Positions 19,174 through 28,227 of a DNA stretch of 64,000 bases are shown here, in pieces. The notes under the pieces are model-generated. The model ran no database searches. It was not told the DNA's origin and saw only the letters and a list, made by a program, of their open reading frames with translations. The stretch covers positions 620,001 to 684,000 of the forward strand of contig NZ_LTAZ01000004.1 of NCBI RefSeq assembly GCF_001593955.1, written 5' to 3'. Position numbers and translations under genes: made by a program. This DNA comes from Halalkalicoccus paucihalophilus. GTDB taxonomy: Archaea; Halobacteriota; Halobacteria; Halobacteriales; Halalkalicoccaceae. Within the stretch, counting starts at the first letter, position 1; each line of letters begins with the position of its first letter.

Positions 19174-20078
19174 CGGCGCTCGTCGGCTTCCGACTCCCAG
19201 TCGGGCCAGCCCCGCTCGTGATCGCGCTTTCCGGTTCGGGTCGCGAACTCGTCCGGAGTCTCGATCCGGGGGATCGTCGCTCTCTTGAAGGGGTCCGCCA
19301 ACTGATCGACCGCGGGAGCCGGATCCGTTCGTTCGCGCCCCTCGGGGTGTGTCCGCCCGTCGGTACTCGAGTTCGAAAGCGCCCGCCGAAGCCCCCGACC
19401 GTAGAGGTAGTACCGGGCGACGTCGGCGTAAAAACCGACGAACGGGCCGACGACGAGGATCCACAGCGTCCCTTGGAGCGCGCCGCCGACGATCCAGACC
19501 AGTACCCCGAGCAGCCACGCGGCGGCATACGACCTCGAGATGCCCGCTTTTCGGATCGTATCGAGGTCGAACGCGGCTCGCAGCCCCCCCTCACGAGCGA
19601 GGTTCGCGAGCGCGAGGGGCTGGAGGTAGGTGTAGGCGAGCAACGAGCACGCCGCGAGCAGGGCGGTCAGGGCCGCGCCGACGGCTGCGACCGCCTCGGC
19701 GACGGGATTCCCAACGGCCGACTCGCTCGCGGCGAGGACGGCGAGAAAGGCCCCCGAGAGGAGGACGAACGGCACCGCGTAGGCGACGCTGACGGCGACG
19801 AACCAGACGCCGTCCGTGAGCAGACGTTTCCAGTCGCGAAAGCGCGGCGGATCAGGCCCGCCAGCGGTCACTCCTCTGAGAACGGCGACGTAGTAGCCGA
19901 ACAACGCGAGTCCCGGGAGCAACGCGAGCGGGAGGAGCGCGAGGCCGACGAGGACGACCGAGAGGGCGAGGCCCGCGAACCCGATCATCGCCGAAAGCAC
20001 CGGCAACAGCCCACCGACGAGGATCGTCGTGAGCGCGTCCTCGCCACGAGCGGGGTACTCGATCGCGTCGCCTAGCAT
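19170..20078 (-). CDS. DUF4013-type membrane protein, longer paralogue
   Basis: 302 residues. The family opening (MLGDAIEYPARGEDALTTILVGGLLP) is followed by six hydrophobic segments and an approximately 75-residue charged cytoplasmic-looking tail that the neighbouring paralogues lack. The core ends with GPFVGFYADVARYYLYGRGL, a signature also present in the copy at 23315. It is coupled to the downstream paralogue. Confidence 0.82.
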   Translation of the reverse strand: MLGDAIEYPARGEDALTTILVGGLLPVLSAMIGFAGLALSVVLVGLALLPLALLPGLALFGYYVAVLRGVTAGGPDPPRFRDWKRLLTDGVWFVAVSVAYAVPFVLLSGAFLAVLAASESAVGNPVAEAVAAVGAALTALLAACSLLAYTYLQPLALANLAREGGLRAAFDLDTIRKAGISRSYAAAWLLGVLVWIVGGALQGTLWILVVGPFVGFYADVARYYLYGRGLRRALSNSSTDGRTHPEGRERTDPAPAVDQLADPFKRATIPRIETPDEFATRTGKRDHERGWPDWESEADERR

Positions 20079-20115
20079 CGTCCGGCTATGGTCGACGATC
20101 CGATATAAATCGCGG

Positions 20116-22200
20116 TCATTCCTCGACTATTCGGCTCCCCCCGGCGGGGAGGAACTCCTGGATCAGATCGGGGCTCGCGACCTTCCGGACGAACGCCGTG
20201 TCGTTGAATCGTTCGCGGAACTCCCGGTAGAGCATCTTCGCCATGTCGTTCTGTGCGTACCGTCCGGGTTCGACCTCGATCGCCGTCTCGGCCCGTGGGA
20301 CGATCGCGGAGGGCGGCCCGCCGATCACCCGCGTGGTCGGTTCACAGGTGATCCCGACGGCGATGCCGACCTCGGTATCGCGGTGGTAGGTCCGGTCGCC
20401 GCGGATCACGAACCCGCCCTTCTCGATGTACTCGCCGCTCTCGGGCGTCTTCGAGACCTGATCCGGATCGACGGAGTAGGCGTCGTCGGCGAAGCGACCC
20501 TCCTTCCAGACGGAGGAATAGGAAACCGCGAACTGGGCGGCCTCGTGGATCGACGACTCGGGAAACTCCACGTCCTTTGCGGGCTCGCTCGGTCCCGTCG
20601 CCTTCAGGACCGTGACGGGGCCGCCGTGGGCCTGCGTGTGAAAGAACAGGTCGCCCCGGTCGAGATACTTCTTGACGAGGTCCTCGTTCTGGTCGGCGTT
20701 CCGACCGCCGATCACGAGGAAATCGTCGCTCGTGTGGAACCAGCGAAAGTCCTCGTACCACTCCTCGCTCTTTCGGACGGGAATCGAGGCTCTCGCAAGC
20801 CAGTCGACGTTTTCGGGTTCCTCGTCTTCGTCGTCTTCGGCGTCGCCCTCTTCCCACTGGCGCTTTCGCTCCCGGAGCGCGTCGAGTTCCTCGCGGGTCT
20901 CGGCGATGGCCTCCTCGGCGCCCGCCTTCTTCTCCTCGATCCGTTTGGCCTCGGTATACAGGCGATCGGCGTTCTTCTCGACGCCCGAGCGGACTTCGAG
21001 CGAGACGGTCGCCTCGTCGAGGTCGACGCTCATCATGCCGTTCTCGGGGTCGAAGCCCGAAACGCGTTCCGCGGCGTCGATCCCCTGTTCTTTCCCCTGC
21101 TCGAACGTCGCCTCGATCTCCTCCCAGCTTCGCCCCTCCTCCAGCGCGTTCCGGACCGTCGTCAGGACCTCGTCGACGGTTCCGTAGTTCGCGTAGACGA
21201 GTTCGGCGCGCTCGCGCTCCTCGGCCGCTTGTTGTTCGAACCCCTCGATGGCCCCCTCCTGCTGGTCGATGATCCGCTTCTTCCGTTCGATTTCCTCGTC
21301 GAACTCGGGGCTCGTATCGGTTTCTTCGTCCTCGCTCGTATCCAGTTCGAAGAAGTAGTCGTCGAGCGCCTCGTTGAACCGTTCGTACGACTCGCTCTCG
21401 AGGGCGGCGTGTTCCTTCAGCGCGATGGGTGTCACGTCGACGAGCCCGTCTTCGTCCCGGTAGATCCGGGGATCGAACCGTTTCTCGGTGACCTCCGCGG
21501 CGAGCCGCGAGAGGGCGTCGTAAAGCCGGTCGAACTCCTCCTCGTTGGCGTCCTCGATTTCGATAGTTTTCTCGACACCAGCACGCGAACAGACCTCTTC
21601 CGCATAGAGTCCCCCGAGGTTGAGCTGGGTCGCGAGCGTCCGCACGAGGTCGGTGTCCGATTCGGCCATGAGCGCCGAGAACTGCTCTTCGGTCACCTCG
21701 AGCGGGTTGACCCGCGAATCGGGGAACTGATAGCGCGAGCCGGGCGCGACGGTGCGGGATTTCAGTCGCACCGTTTCGAGCGAGTCGATGACGTGGCGCG
21801 TCTCGTCGCAGGCCGCGACGTTTCCCTCTCCGAACAGCTCGGCGATGAGCGTCGTGTTCTGATCCTCGCGTTCGAACTCGAAGGAGAGGATGCGGTCGAA
21901 CTCGTACTGGGAGACCCCCGCGAAGTCCGCGCCCGACAGCCGGTTTCGAAGCATCTTCGCGAAATCGGGCGGGCGGCCCGGCGCATCGGGGACGTGTTCG
22001 GGAACGGCGACGTGGGCGCGTTTCACGTCGCCGACCTCGATCAGCAACTCGACCCGACCGCGATCGAAATCCCGCAGTTTCAGGCGGAGGAAGTCCTCCC
22101 CGTAGAGGTAGGCCTTGTCGACCTTCGCTCCCTCGTACTCGTTCAGTTCGCCGACCAGCGCCGCCAGATCGATGCTGGTCAGCTCCCGTTTCTGGTCCAT
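20116..22200 (-). CDS. rqcH: ribosome rescue protein RqcH (NEMF/Tae2/FbpA-like)
   Basis: 694 residues. NFACT-N domain (MDQKRELTSIDLAALVGEL... with D/R-rich motifs to about 230), a long coiled coil (about 300-470), then the NFACT-R domain (EWYEDFRWFHTSDDFLVIGG) and a C-terminal domain. RqcH/NEMF binds 60S/50S subunits carrying stalled nascent chains and, in bacteria and eukaryotes, extends them with C-terminal tails. Full length for the archaeal family. Confidence 0.94.
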   Translation of the reverse strand: MDQKRELTSIDLAALVGELNEYEGAKVDKAYLYGEDFLRLKLRDFDRGRVELLIEVGDVKRAHVAVPEHVPDAPGRPPDFAKMLRNRLSGADFAGVSQYEFDRILSFEFEREDQNTTLIAELFGEGNVAACDETRHVIDSLETVRLKSRTVAPGSRYQFPDSRVNPLEVTEEQFSALMAESDTDLVRTLATQLNLGGLYAEEVCSRAGVEKTIEIEDANEEEFDRLYDALSRLAAEVTEKRFDPRIYRDEDGLVDVTPIALKEHAALESESYERFNEALDDYFFELDTSEDEETDTSPEFDEEIERKKRIIDQQEGAIEGFEQQAAEERERAELVYANYGTVDEVLTTVRNALEEGRSWEEIEATFEQGKEQGIDAAERVSGFDPENGMMSVDLDEATVSLEVRSGVEKNADRLYTEAKRIEEKKAGAEEAIAETREELDALRERKRQWEEGDAEDDEDEEPENVDWLARASIPVRKSEEWYEDFRWFHTSDDFLVIGGRNADQNEDLVKKYLDRGDLFFHTQAHGGPVTVLKATGPSEPAKDVEFPESSIHEAAQFAVSYSSVWKEGRFADDAYSVDPDQVSKTPESGEYIEKGGFVIRGDRTYHRDTEVGIAVGITCEPTTRVIGGPPSAIVPRAETAIEVEPGRYAQNDMAKMLYREFRERFNDTAFVRKVASPDLIQEFLPAGGSRIVEE

Positions 22201-22248
22201 GGCGATACTCGCAGGCCGCGGGGAAAAGGCGTTGTCGTTCGGGCCGGA

Positions 22249-22722
22249 CTACCGCTCATAGAGTCGTTCGCGTGCCCGCCGGCGGTCCTCGACGTTCTCC
22301 AAGGTGTCGGTTTCGAGCAGTCGTTCGAGTTTGCGCTCGAACTGCTCGTCGGTGAGGTCGCCCCGTGCGTACCGATAGCGGAGCGTCTCGAGGGCGTCGC
22401 GGTTCGACGTCGGCTCTACAGTCGATTCGGGCTCGGAACGTTTCAGGGGTTTCCCCTCGGAATCGTCGGACCAGTCCCACCAGTCGCCCCAATCCTCCCA
22501 GTCGGTCTCGCCCCACATACCGTCCCACCACTCCGCACGCTCCTTTTCGTTGCCGAAGAGCAACGCGACCAACGGGACGAAAATCAGAAAGCCGAGCAGA
22601 AAGACGAGCCAGAACGGGCCGGTTCCGGTAAACAGGGAGAGGAGCCCCACACCGACGACGAGCATGCTCGCGACCGACACCGCGTTCTCGCGGAGCCGTT
22701 TTTCAGGTGTGTCCGCTGCCAT
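22249..22722 (-). CDS. two-span membrane protein with C-terminal SHOCT-like motif
   Basis: 157 residues. Two hydrophobic helices (about 15-60) are followed by a Trp/Asp-rich segment (WWDGMWGETDWEDWGDWWDW) and a terminal helical hairpin typical of SHOCT domains (LRYRYARGDLTDEQFERKLERLLE). SHOCT motifs are short oligomerisation modules of membrane proteins. It is 48 bases upstream of rqcH on the same strand. Confidence 0.8.
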   Translation of the reverse strand: MAADTPEKRLRENAVSVASMLVVGVGLLSLFTGTGPFWLVFLLGFLIFVPLVALLFGNEKERAEWWDGMWGETDWEDWGDWWDWSDDSEGKPLKRSEPESTVEPTSNRDALETLRYRYARGDLTDEQFERKLERLLETDTLENVEDRRRARERLYER

Positions 22723-22764
22723 ACATCGGATCTCTTACCGTCGAACAAAACTGTTCTGTCTTCC

Positions 22765-23280
22765 CTACTCCCAGTCGAGCTCCTCGATCCTCGCGCCGGG
22801 AGCGTTGTGCTGGACGCTTCGGAGCCCCTTGATCGCGTTTTGCTTGCTCGAATAGCCCTCGCCGCCATCGGCGATGATGTTGCCGTTTCGGTGCACCAAC
22901 CGCCAGCGCCACTCGCCCGCCCTGTCCCGATAGACCTCGAAGCGTCCCTGACTCGGTTCGGGACGATCCTCTGTGTCAGGCGCGAACTGTATTCCGACGT
23001 CGGGTTCCGGCGGCTCGATCCGCTCGGCGCTCGCCTCCTTGCTTTCGTTCCACTCCATCTCGAGTTCGATCCCCAGTTCGCTCCCCTCGTCCCCGGACTC
23101 GCGTTCGACCTCCACGTCGAATACGGCGCGCTCGGACGGCGTCACGGCGACGGTGTACTCGCCGTCGCGGACGGTCACGGAACCGTCGCCGTCCAGTTGT
23201 GCGGCGAGCGCCCGAAGATAGGCGGCGATCTCGCCGCGGCTCCGTTCGGCTGCGAACTCGAAAAGGGTCTCCTCTTCCAT
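22765..23280 (-). CDS. amphi-Trp plus DUF1508 (YegP-like) domain protein
   Basis: 171 residues in two recognisable parts. The N-terminal ~80 residues look like an amphi-Trp domain (LFEFAAERSRGEIAAYLRALAAQL), and the C-terminal ~55 a single DUF1508/YegP repeat (GRFEVYRDRAGEWRWRLVHRNGNIIADGGEGYSS). Both are small domains of unknown function common in haloarchaea. Soluble and acidic. Confidence 0.82.
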   Translation of the reverse strand: MEEETLFEFAAERSRGEIAAYLRALAAQLDGDGSVTVRDGEYTVAVTPSERAVFDVEVERESGDEGSELGIELEMEWNESKEASAERIEPPEPDVGIQFAPDTEDRPEPSQGRFEVYRDRAGEWRWRLVHRNGNIIADGGEGYSSKQNAIKGLRSVQHNAPGARIEELDWE

Positions 23281-23314
23281 GACTGAAATACGGCGGATGC
23301 GTATAAAAAGGCGA

Positions 23315-24016
23315 TCAGATCTCGACCTGACCGCGGACCGCGGGCTGTTCTTTCATCGGTGCGTGCTGGATCTCGCCCCAGGTGTGGCCGATAACGTAGT
23401 AGGCCGCCACGGCGGTGTAGAATCCCACGAACGCGCTCGCGATGAATCCGAGAATCGGAACCACGTTGAGCAGGCTCGAAACCACCCCGCCGACGACGAT
23501 GATCGCGAAGGCGGTCAACCAGCCGGTGGCGTAGGTCCTGTCGACGAGCACCCGTCGCATGGTCGCGGGTTCGAAACCCGCACCGATGTGGCGGGTCTCG
23601 GCGAAGTTCGCCATCGCGGCGGGCACGGCGTAGGCGACCAGCAGGGTCAGCGCGAGCCAAACCAACAGGCCCACGAAGACCCCGATGCCGCCGATCGCGC
23701 CCAGCACGTCGCTGCCGCTCGCCCCGAGCAGGCCGCCGCTCACGAGGAACGCGAGCAGGACGACCGTGGGTACGAGCGCGTAGACGAACGCGATGGCGCT
23801 CGCCTTCAGCCCGTCGACAATCAGCTCGCCCCACTCGTCGAAGACCGGCGGTTCGTCGTCTCCTCTCGCGGTTCTATCCAGTACCCGTACGAGGTAGCCC
23901 GCGACCGCGAACAGCGGAACGAGCAAGAACGCAAAGAGCGTCATAACCCCGCCAAGGAGCACGGTCGTGACGGCGTCGTCACTCTCGTTGAGATACCTGA
24001 TCGCCTCCGAGATCAT
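23315..24016 (-). CDS. DUF4013-type membrane protein, third copy
   Basis: 233 residues, with about six hydrophobic segments. It shares with the 302-residue paralogue the opening (EAIRYLNESDDAVTTVLLGG), a middle motif DEWGELIVDGLKA, and a closing FVGFYTAVAAYYVIGHTWGE. It lacks the long charged tail. It stands 3.2 kb from the other two copies, outside their coupled unit. Confidence 0.85.
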   Translation of the reverse strand: MISEAIRYLNESDDAVTTVLLGGVMTLFAFLLVPLFAVAGYLVRVLDRTARGDDEPPVFDEWGELIVDGLKASAIAFVYALVPTVVLLAFLVSGGLLGASGSDVLGAIGGIGVFVGLLVWLALTLLVAYAVPAAMANFAETRHIGAGFEPATMRRVLVDRTYATGWLTAFAIIVVGGVVSSLLNVVPILGFIASAFVGFYTAVAAYYVIGHTWGEIQHAPMKEQPAVRGQVEI

Positions 24017-24299
24017 CGGCCCTTCCCCTCGTTCGAATCGCTATACGCTACACTGGTATTCGTGATGTTCATCGTATCCCTCTTGCTGATCGCTCACAAC
24101 GTGAGTGCTCAGTACCCAATAGTCGCTCCGCGAGAGCTTAAACATTTGCGTAAGAGACCCTCTAAAATTTGCACGTTTAGACCATCTTATCGGATATATC
24201 GACATCTCGAAATTCCCCGTCTTCGAAATGTCGGTCAACGTTCGCCGGTTTCCCGGTCGCGGCGGTCCGATTTCGACGCTGAATCCAATCAAAAACCGC

Positions 24300-24326
24300 T
24301 CACAGCCGCTTCGAGACGTACGGGCC
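24300..24326 (-). pseudogene. remnant copy of the 3' end of elp3
   Basis: In the minus-strand frame these bases read GPYVSKRL followed by TGA. The intact elp3 gene, 126 bases away, ends with exactly GPYVSKRL and TAG. Over the 21 bases from 24306 to 24326 there are two differences from 24432-24452, both at third codon positions. Upstream residues (ASKSAT) no longer match elp3, so only the last eight codons are retained. Confidence 0.55.
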
Positions 24327-24391
24327 GGTCGCACTTTTGCTCGCTCCGATCGCAAAGATCTGTCACGCGGGACGATGGTCCCGCTGGACAC

Positions 24392-24410
24392 CACTGAGAT
24401 TCTCTCAGTG
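24392..24410 (-). terminator. perfect 8-bp hairpin just past the elp3 stop
   Basis: CACTGAGA and TCTCAGTG flank TTC, 16 bases beyond the elp3 stop codon. A run of five T on the transcript strand lies between the stop and the hairpin. It could mark transcript termination or 3' end protection. Confidence 0.45.
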
Positions 24411-24425
24411 AGTGCACTAAAAACG

Positions 24426-26081
24426 CTATAACCGCTTTGAGACGTACGGACCGTCCTGATGATAGCCGAGTTTGGTTCGGTAGTACTCGCGCGCGCCGAT
24501 CCCCGAGATGACGCTTAGCTTCCCGAAGCCCGCCTCGCGTGCGAGGTCCTCGGCGGTTTCCATCAGGCGGCGGCCGTACCCCTTGTGCTGCCAGTCGGCG
24601 TCGCTGGCCGTCCCGACGCCGAGTTCGTTGCCGTAGACGTGGAGTTCGCGGATCAACGCGGCGTTATCGAGTTCTCGACGGACCGTCTCACCCGGGAACC
24701 GCAGCCGGCAAAATCCTATGAGAAGGTCCTTTTCGGGATCTTCGAAGCTGATGAACTTCTCGACTCCGCCCGCCGCCTCGTACTCCATGACGTCGAGTTC
24801 GACTGACTCGGGTTCCTCGTCGTTCATCCCGACCTCCCGACAACGGATGCAGTCACACGTCCAGCCGTGGTCTCTCATGCGCTTTCGGGCCAGTTGCCGG
24901 AGGTTCGACTTCCAGACGCCCGCGTCGATGAAGTCCGCGGGGATGTCCCGTTGGACGCGCTGAAGCCGGACGTATTTGGGCAACATCGATTTGATCTCCG
25001 CGACGAGTTCGGCGGCCTGCTCGTTGGTCAGGGGTTCGAACTCCCCGCGGCGCCACTGGTCGTAGGTGCGGGTGCCCCGGACGACGAGGTTGGGATAGAT
25101 CTTGAGGTAGTCGGGCCGCCAGTTCGGGTCCGAAAACAGTTGGCGGAAGTCCTCCCGGCACATGTCGAGGCTCATGCCGGGCTGGCCGGGCATCATGTGA
25201 AAACCGACTTTGAACGCCGCGTCGCGCAGTCGACGGTTGGCGTCGATGCTGGCCTGTGCCCCGTGACCACGGTGCATTTCCCGATTGATCCGCTCGTAGG
25301 TGGTCTGGACGCCGACCTCGACCTTCGTTCCCCCGAGCCGAAGCATCCGGTCGATCTGTTCGGGATCACACCAGTCGGGTTTGGTCTCGAAGGTCGTCCC
25401 GATGTTTCTCACACTGTTCGTCTCGTTTTCGGCGATCACGTCCTCCAGGTACGAAAACTCGTATTCCTCGTGGCTCTGAGCGAAGCTCTCGCCCTCAGCG
25501 GGCTCGGGTGGGTCCTCGCGGTCGAAGTCGTTCATCGCTTCGAGAGCGCGCTTGACGAAGTGCTCCTGATAGTCATGAGAACGGGCGGTCATGGTCCCGC
25601 CCATCAGGATCAGTTCGACCTTGTCGACCGGATGGCCGATCTCTCTGAGTTGGGCGAGCCGGAGCGTGACCTGCCCGTAGGGGTCGTAATCGTTCTGAAC
25701 CCCGCGGGCGGCCGCCGGCTCGTGACCGGTGTAGCTCTGGGCGCTGTCGAACTCGCTTGCGGGCCCGCCCGGACAGTAGAGACACTTCCCGTGGGGACAC
25801 ATGTGTGGCGAGGTCATGATCGCCACGGGCGAGACGCCCGAAGCCGTGCGAACGGGCTTCCTGCGAAGCACTGCTTCGGCCTCCTCCCGGCGGTCGTCGG
25901 GTGCTTTCGCGAGGATGTCGCTGTTGGTCGGCACCTTCGGCGAGGAGAACTCCGAACAGACCTCGAGCTTGGCGGATTCGACGTCCTCGCGCTCTATTTC
26001 GCCGGCGAGAACGCGCCGTGCCAACTCCTCGCAGGTCCGCTCGAACGCTTCGGATTCCGCTGGTTCGGCGTCGGTACTCAT
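24426..26081 (-). CDS. elp3: archaeal Elp3, tRNA U34 carboxymethyl-forming radical SAM/acetyltransferase
   Basis: 551 residues. An N-terminal helical region with FSSPKVPTNSDILA is followed by the radical SAM core, where HMCPHGKCLYCPGG supplies three cysteines in C-x4-C-x2-C spacing. A Zn-binding cluster (CDCIRC) lies near residue 415, and the C-terminal GNAT domain (YGRRLMETAEDLAREAG) uses acetyl-CoA. Archaeal Elp3 acts alone, without the other Elongator subunits, on wobble uridine of certain tRNAs. Confidence 0.95.
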   Translation of the reverse strand: MSTDAEPAESEAFERTCEELARRVLAGEIEREDVESAKLEVCSEFSSPKVPTNSDILAKAPDDRREEAEAVLRRKPVRTASGVSPVAIMTSPHMCPHGKCLYCPGGPASEFDSAQSYTGHEPAAARGVQNDYDPYGQVTLRLAQLREIGHPVDKVELILMGGTMTARSHDYQEHFVKRALEAMNDFDREDPPEPAEGESFAQSHEEYEFSYLEDVIAENETNSVRNIGTTFETKPDWCDPEQIDRMLRLGGTKVEVGVQTTYERINREMHRGHGAQASIDANRRLRDAAFKVGFHMMPGQPGMSLDMCREDFRQLFSDPNWRPDYLKIYPNLVVRGTRTYDQWRRGEFEPLTNEQAAELVAEIKSMLPKYVRLQRVQRDIPADFIDAGVWKSNLRQLARKRMRDHGWTCDCIRCREVGMNDEEPESVELDVMEYEAAGGVEKFISFEDPEKDLLIGFCRLRFPGETVRRELDNAALIRELHVYGNELGVGTASDADWQHKGYGRRLMETAEDLAREAGFGKLSVISGIGAREYYRTKLGYHQDGPYVSKRL

Positions 26082-26126
26082 TCGGTTGTCGGATCCTCCG
26101 AGGTTCTGCGGAATAAGGATATCGGC

Positions 26127-28157
26127 CTACGCGGCGAGCGAGGCGGCTTCCTCGATGGCCGCCTCGCGGACCGCCTCGCGCTCGCCGATCAAGAAGGAGA
26201 GTCGACCGCGACGAACGCCGGCGGTGAGCACGCCGCCCTCGGGCACGCGTTCTGTGACCCGCTTGCCGAATTCGCGGACGTCGAACGCCTCGGTGCTTCG
26301 GATCTGGAGGTCGGCCTCGTCGAGGCCGACGACGACCAGTCGCTCGTACTCGGCGCGCAGATCCCGGAACAGCGCGTCAAGCAACAGTGCCGTCGGCGGG
26401 AAGTCGAAGCGGTGGGTGAAGGCGTCCGTATCGAGGACGGCGACGGTCACGTCACTCTCCTCGCGGATCGCGACGTGCGGGCGCACCGCATCGAGTTCGT
26501 CGTCGAGCTTCGCACGGAACTGCTCGCTGACGTGCGAGGCGAGGCTCCGTACCTCCTCGTCGCCGGCAAAGAGCAGATCGGCGATGAGTTCGCGCTTGTC
26601 CTCGTAGGACTGGTAGTACGCCTCGAGCGCGACGGCTTCCCGGAGCTCGCGGGTGGTATCGGTGTCGTAGCCCGCCTCGCGTGCGAGGTCGGTGTACGCC
26701 TCGGGGGCCTCCTCCCAGTAGCTGACCGCGGGCAGGTGGGAGATCTCCTCGCGCACGTCGTTGACGCCACAGGCGACGTTTGCAGCGAGAACGGTGGTCG
26801 TGACTGAATCCTCGTCGGGAACGACACCCTCAACGAGGTCGGCCGTCTCGAAGCCCGAATCGGCGTCGATGACGAGCCGGGAGACGTCGTAGACGTCGAG
26901 TAGCTCGATCCCGTCGCGTGATTCGGCGGTACTACCGGTGTCGACGAGCACCACCAGCGGGAGCTTCTCGTCGTGGCGCTCGTGGTTGTCGAGCATCCGG
27001 GTGACGTCGCTGGTCGCGCCGCCCATATCGTAGTCCTCGCCCTCCAAGGGCTGGCGGTCGAAGTAGTGATACTGGGCGTCGTCGCGGTCGTGTTGTTCTC
27101 GAATCAGCGGGAGAACGGCCCGCTCGATGGCCACCCCGGCGACATAGCCGTCGGCGGTCGCGGTGTGGCGGAGCACGATCGGGCGGGACTCGATGACGGC
27201 CCGGCGGATCTCGCCGGCGGCGTCGGCGATCGCGTCGGTGAGACCGGCGAGCGCCGGGTCCTCGGCGAGGGGTTCGACCTCGCCGGGATGGGCCTCGGCT
27301 TCGAGCGCGTCGTCGAGTCGAGTGACGACGGCGTCGGCGTCGGCCTCCGCGAGCGGTTTCAGCGACTCCGTTTCGACCTGTATGCCGCCGCGACGGCGCT
27401 CGACCTCGCCGGTCAATCGAATCAGATCTCCACCCTCGATGTCGGGATACGCGCGGACGCCGGCCTCCTTGAACGCCGCGCATTCGGCGACGCCGGACTC
27501 GTCGCGGACCTCGAAGATCGTCGGCCCGCCGGTCTGGCGGATATCGACGACTCGCCCTTCGATACTGACGCGCTCGCCGATCGATTCCTCGAGGGCCTCG
27601 ACCGTCACCCGTGCGGGCGGCCCCGTCTCGATCGGTTCGGGGGTGGCTGACTCGGATTCGACGGTCGCGGTGCCGCCGTTGGTCGACAGTTCGGACCCCC
27701 CGTCGTCGCGGGATTCGGGTTCAGGTTCGGGTTCCGATCGGGGTTCGGGTTCATGCTCGGGAGCCGGTTCCTCCTCTTTGCCGGGGAGATAGTCCCCTTC
27801 CGGACTGTCGATGGCCTCGCCGCGGAACTCCCGAGACGACTGCCGGATCGACCACGAGAGGTCGATGTTACCGTTGTCCTGAACGCCCGTGACCTGGACG
27901 TAGACGGTGTCGCCCTCGTCCCAGTCGAGGCTCTCGAGACGCCGGTCGAGTTCGCTTCGGTGCAGCAAGCCGGTGACCGAGTCGCCGATATCGACGAAGA
28001 CGCCGAAATCGGCGAACCCGTCGACGGTCCCTTCGTAAAACCGACCGGCGGTGAGCTGGTCCGGACGGCTCCCCGTGAATCGGAAGGCGACGTCCTCTTG
28101 GTGTGAACGACAGACGACCCCGTCGACCGAGGTGCCGCAGATGATACATTGACCCAT
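26127..28157 (-). CDS. RecJ-like multidomain protein (Zn finger, S1, OB, DHH-fold, DHHA1) lacking the DHH triad
   Basis: 676 residues. Domains in order: a small zinc finger (Cys4, Cys7, Cys16, His19); an S1 domain (about 40-110, GFADFGVFVDIGDSVTGLLH); a Ser/Glu/Pro-rich linker; an OB-fold (about 180-270); and a phosphoesterase-fold region to the end. The first nuclease motif reads RHTATADGY and the name-giving DHH reads DAD (LVIDADSGFE). It may therefore be a non-catalytic partner that binds nucleic acid, or a changed-chemistry enzyme. Confidence 0.82.
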   Translation of the reverse strand: MGQCIICGTSVDGVVCRSHQEDVAFRFTGSRPDQLTAGRFYEGTVDGFADFGVFVDIGDSVTGLLHRSELDRRLESLDWDEGDTVYVQVTGVQDNGNIDLSWSIRQSSREFRGEAIDSPEGDYLPGKEEEPAPEHEPEPRSEPEPEPESRDDGGSELSTNGGTATVESESATPEPIETGPPARVTVEALEESIGERVSIEGRVVDIRQTGGPTIFEVRDESGVAECAAFKEAGVRAYPDIEGGDLIRLTGEVERRRGGIQVETESLKPLAEADADAVVTRLDDALEAEAHPGEVEPLAEDPALAGLTDAIADAAGEIRRAVIESRPIVLRHTATADGYVAGVAIERAVLPLIREQHDRDDAQYHYFDRQPLEGEDYDMGGATSDVTRMLDNHERHDEKLPLVVLVDTGSTAESRDGIELLDVYDVSRLVIDADSGFETADLVEGVVPDEDSVTTTVLAANVACGVNDVREEISHLPAVSYWEEAPEAYTDLAREAGYDTDTTRELREAVALEAYYQSYEDKRELIADLLFAGDEEVRSLASHVSEQFRAKLDDELDAVRPHVAIREESDVTVAVLDTDAFTHRFDFPPTALLLDALFRDLRAEYERLVVVGLDEADLQIRSTEAFDVREFGKRVTERVPEGGVLTAGVRRGRLSFLIGEREAVREAAIEEAASLAA

Positions 28158-28227
28158 TTAGAAGGCCAGAGTGGTCCCGCACTAAAACGGTTGTCGAAAC
28201 GTCGCTCAGCCGGCCGTTCGGATCCCC

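Larger units (their letters stand above)
24017..24425. other. 409-base intergenic region between elp3 and DUF4013 gene
   Basis: AT-richer than its surroundings and without a convincing gene. It holds the 3'-end-like copy of elp3 described separately, an 8-bp hairpin, and possible TATA-like patches for the DUF4013 gene (around 24040-24070). Confidence 0.6.

Noticed and set aside
20029..23286. Very long plus-strand open frame opposite rqcH and its neighbours
   Set aside because: It lies antisense to well-recognised proteins (RqcH, SHOCT, amphi-Trp); high-GC codon structure keeps opposite frames open. Its translation shows no known domain.
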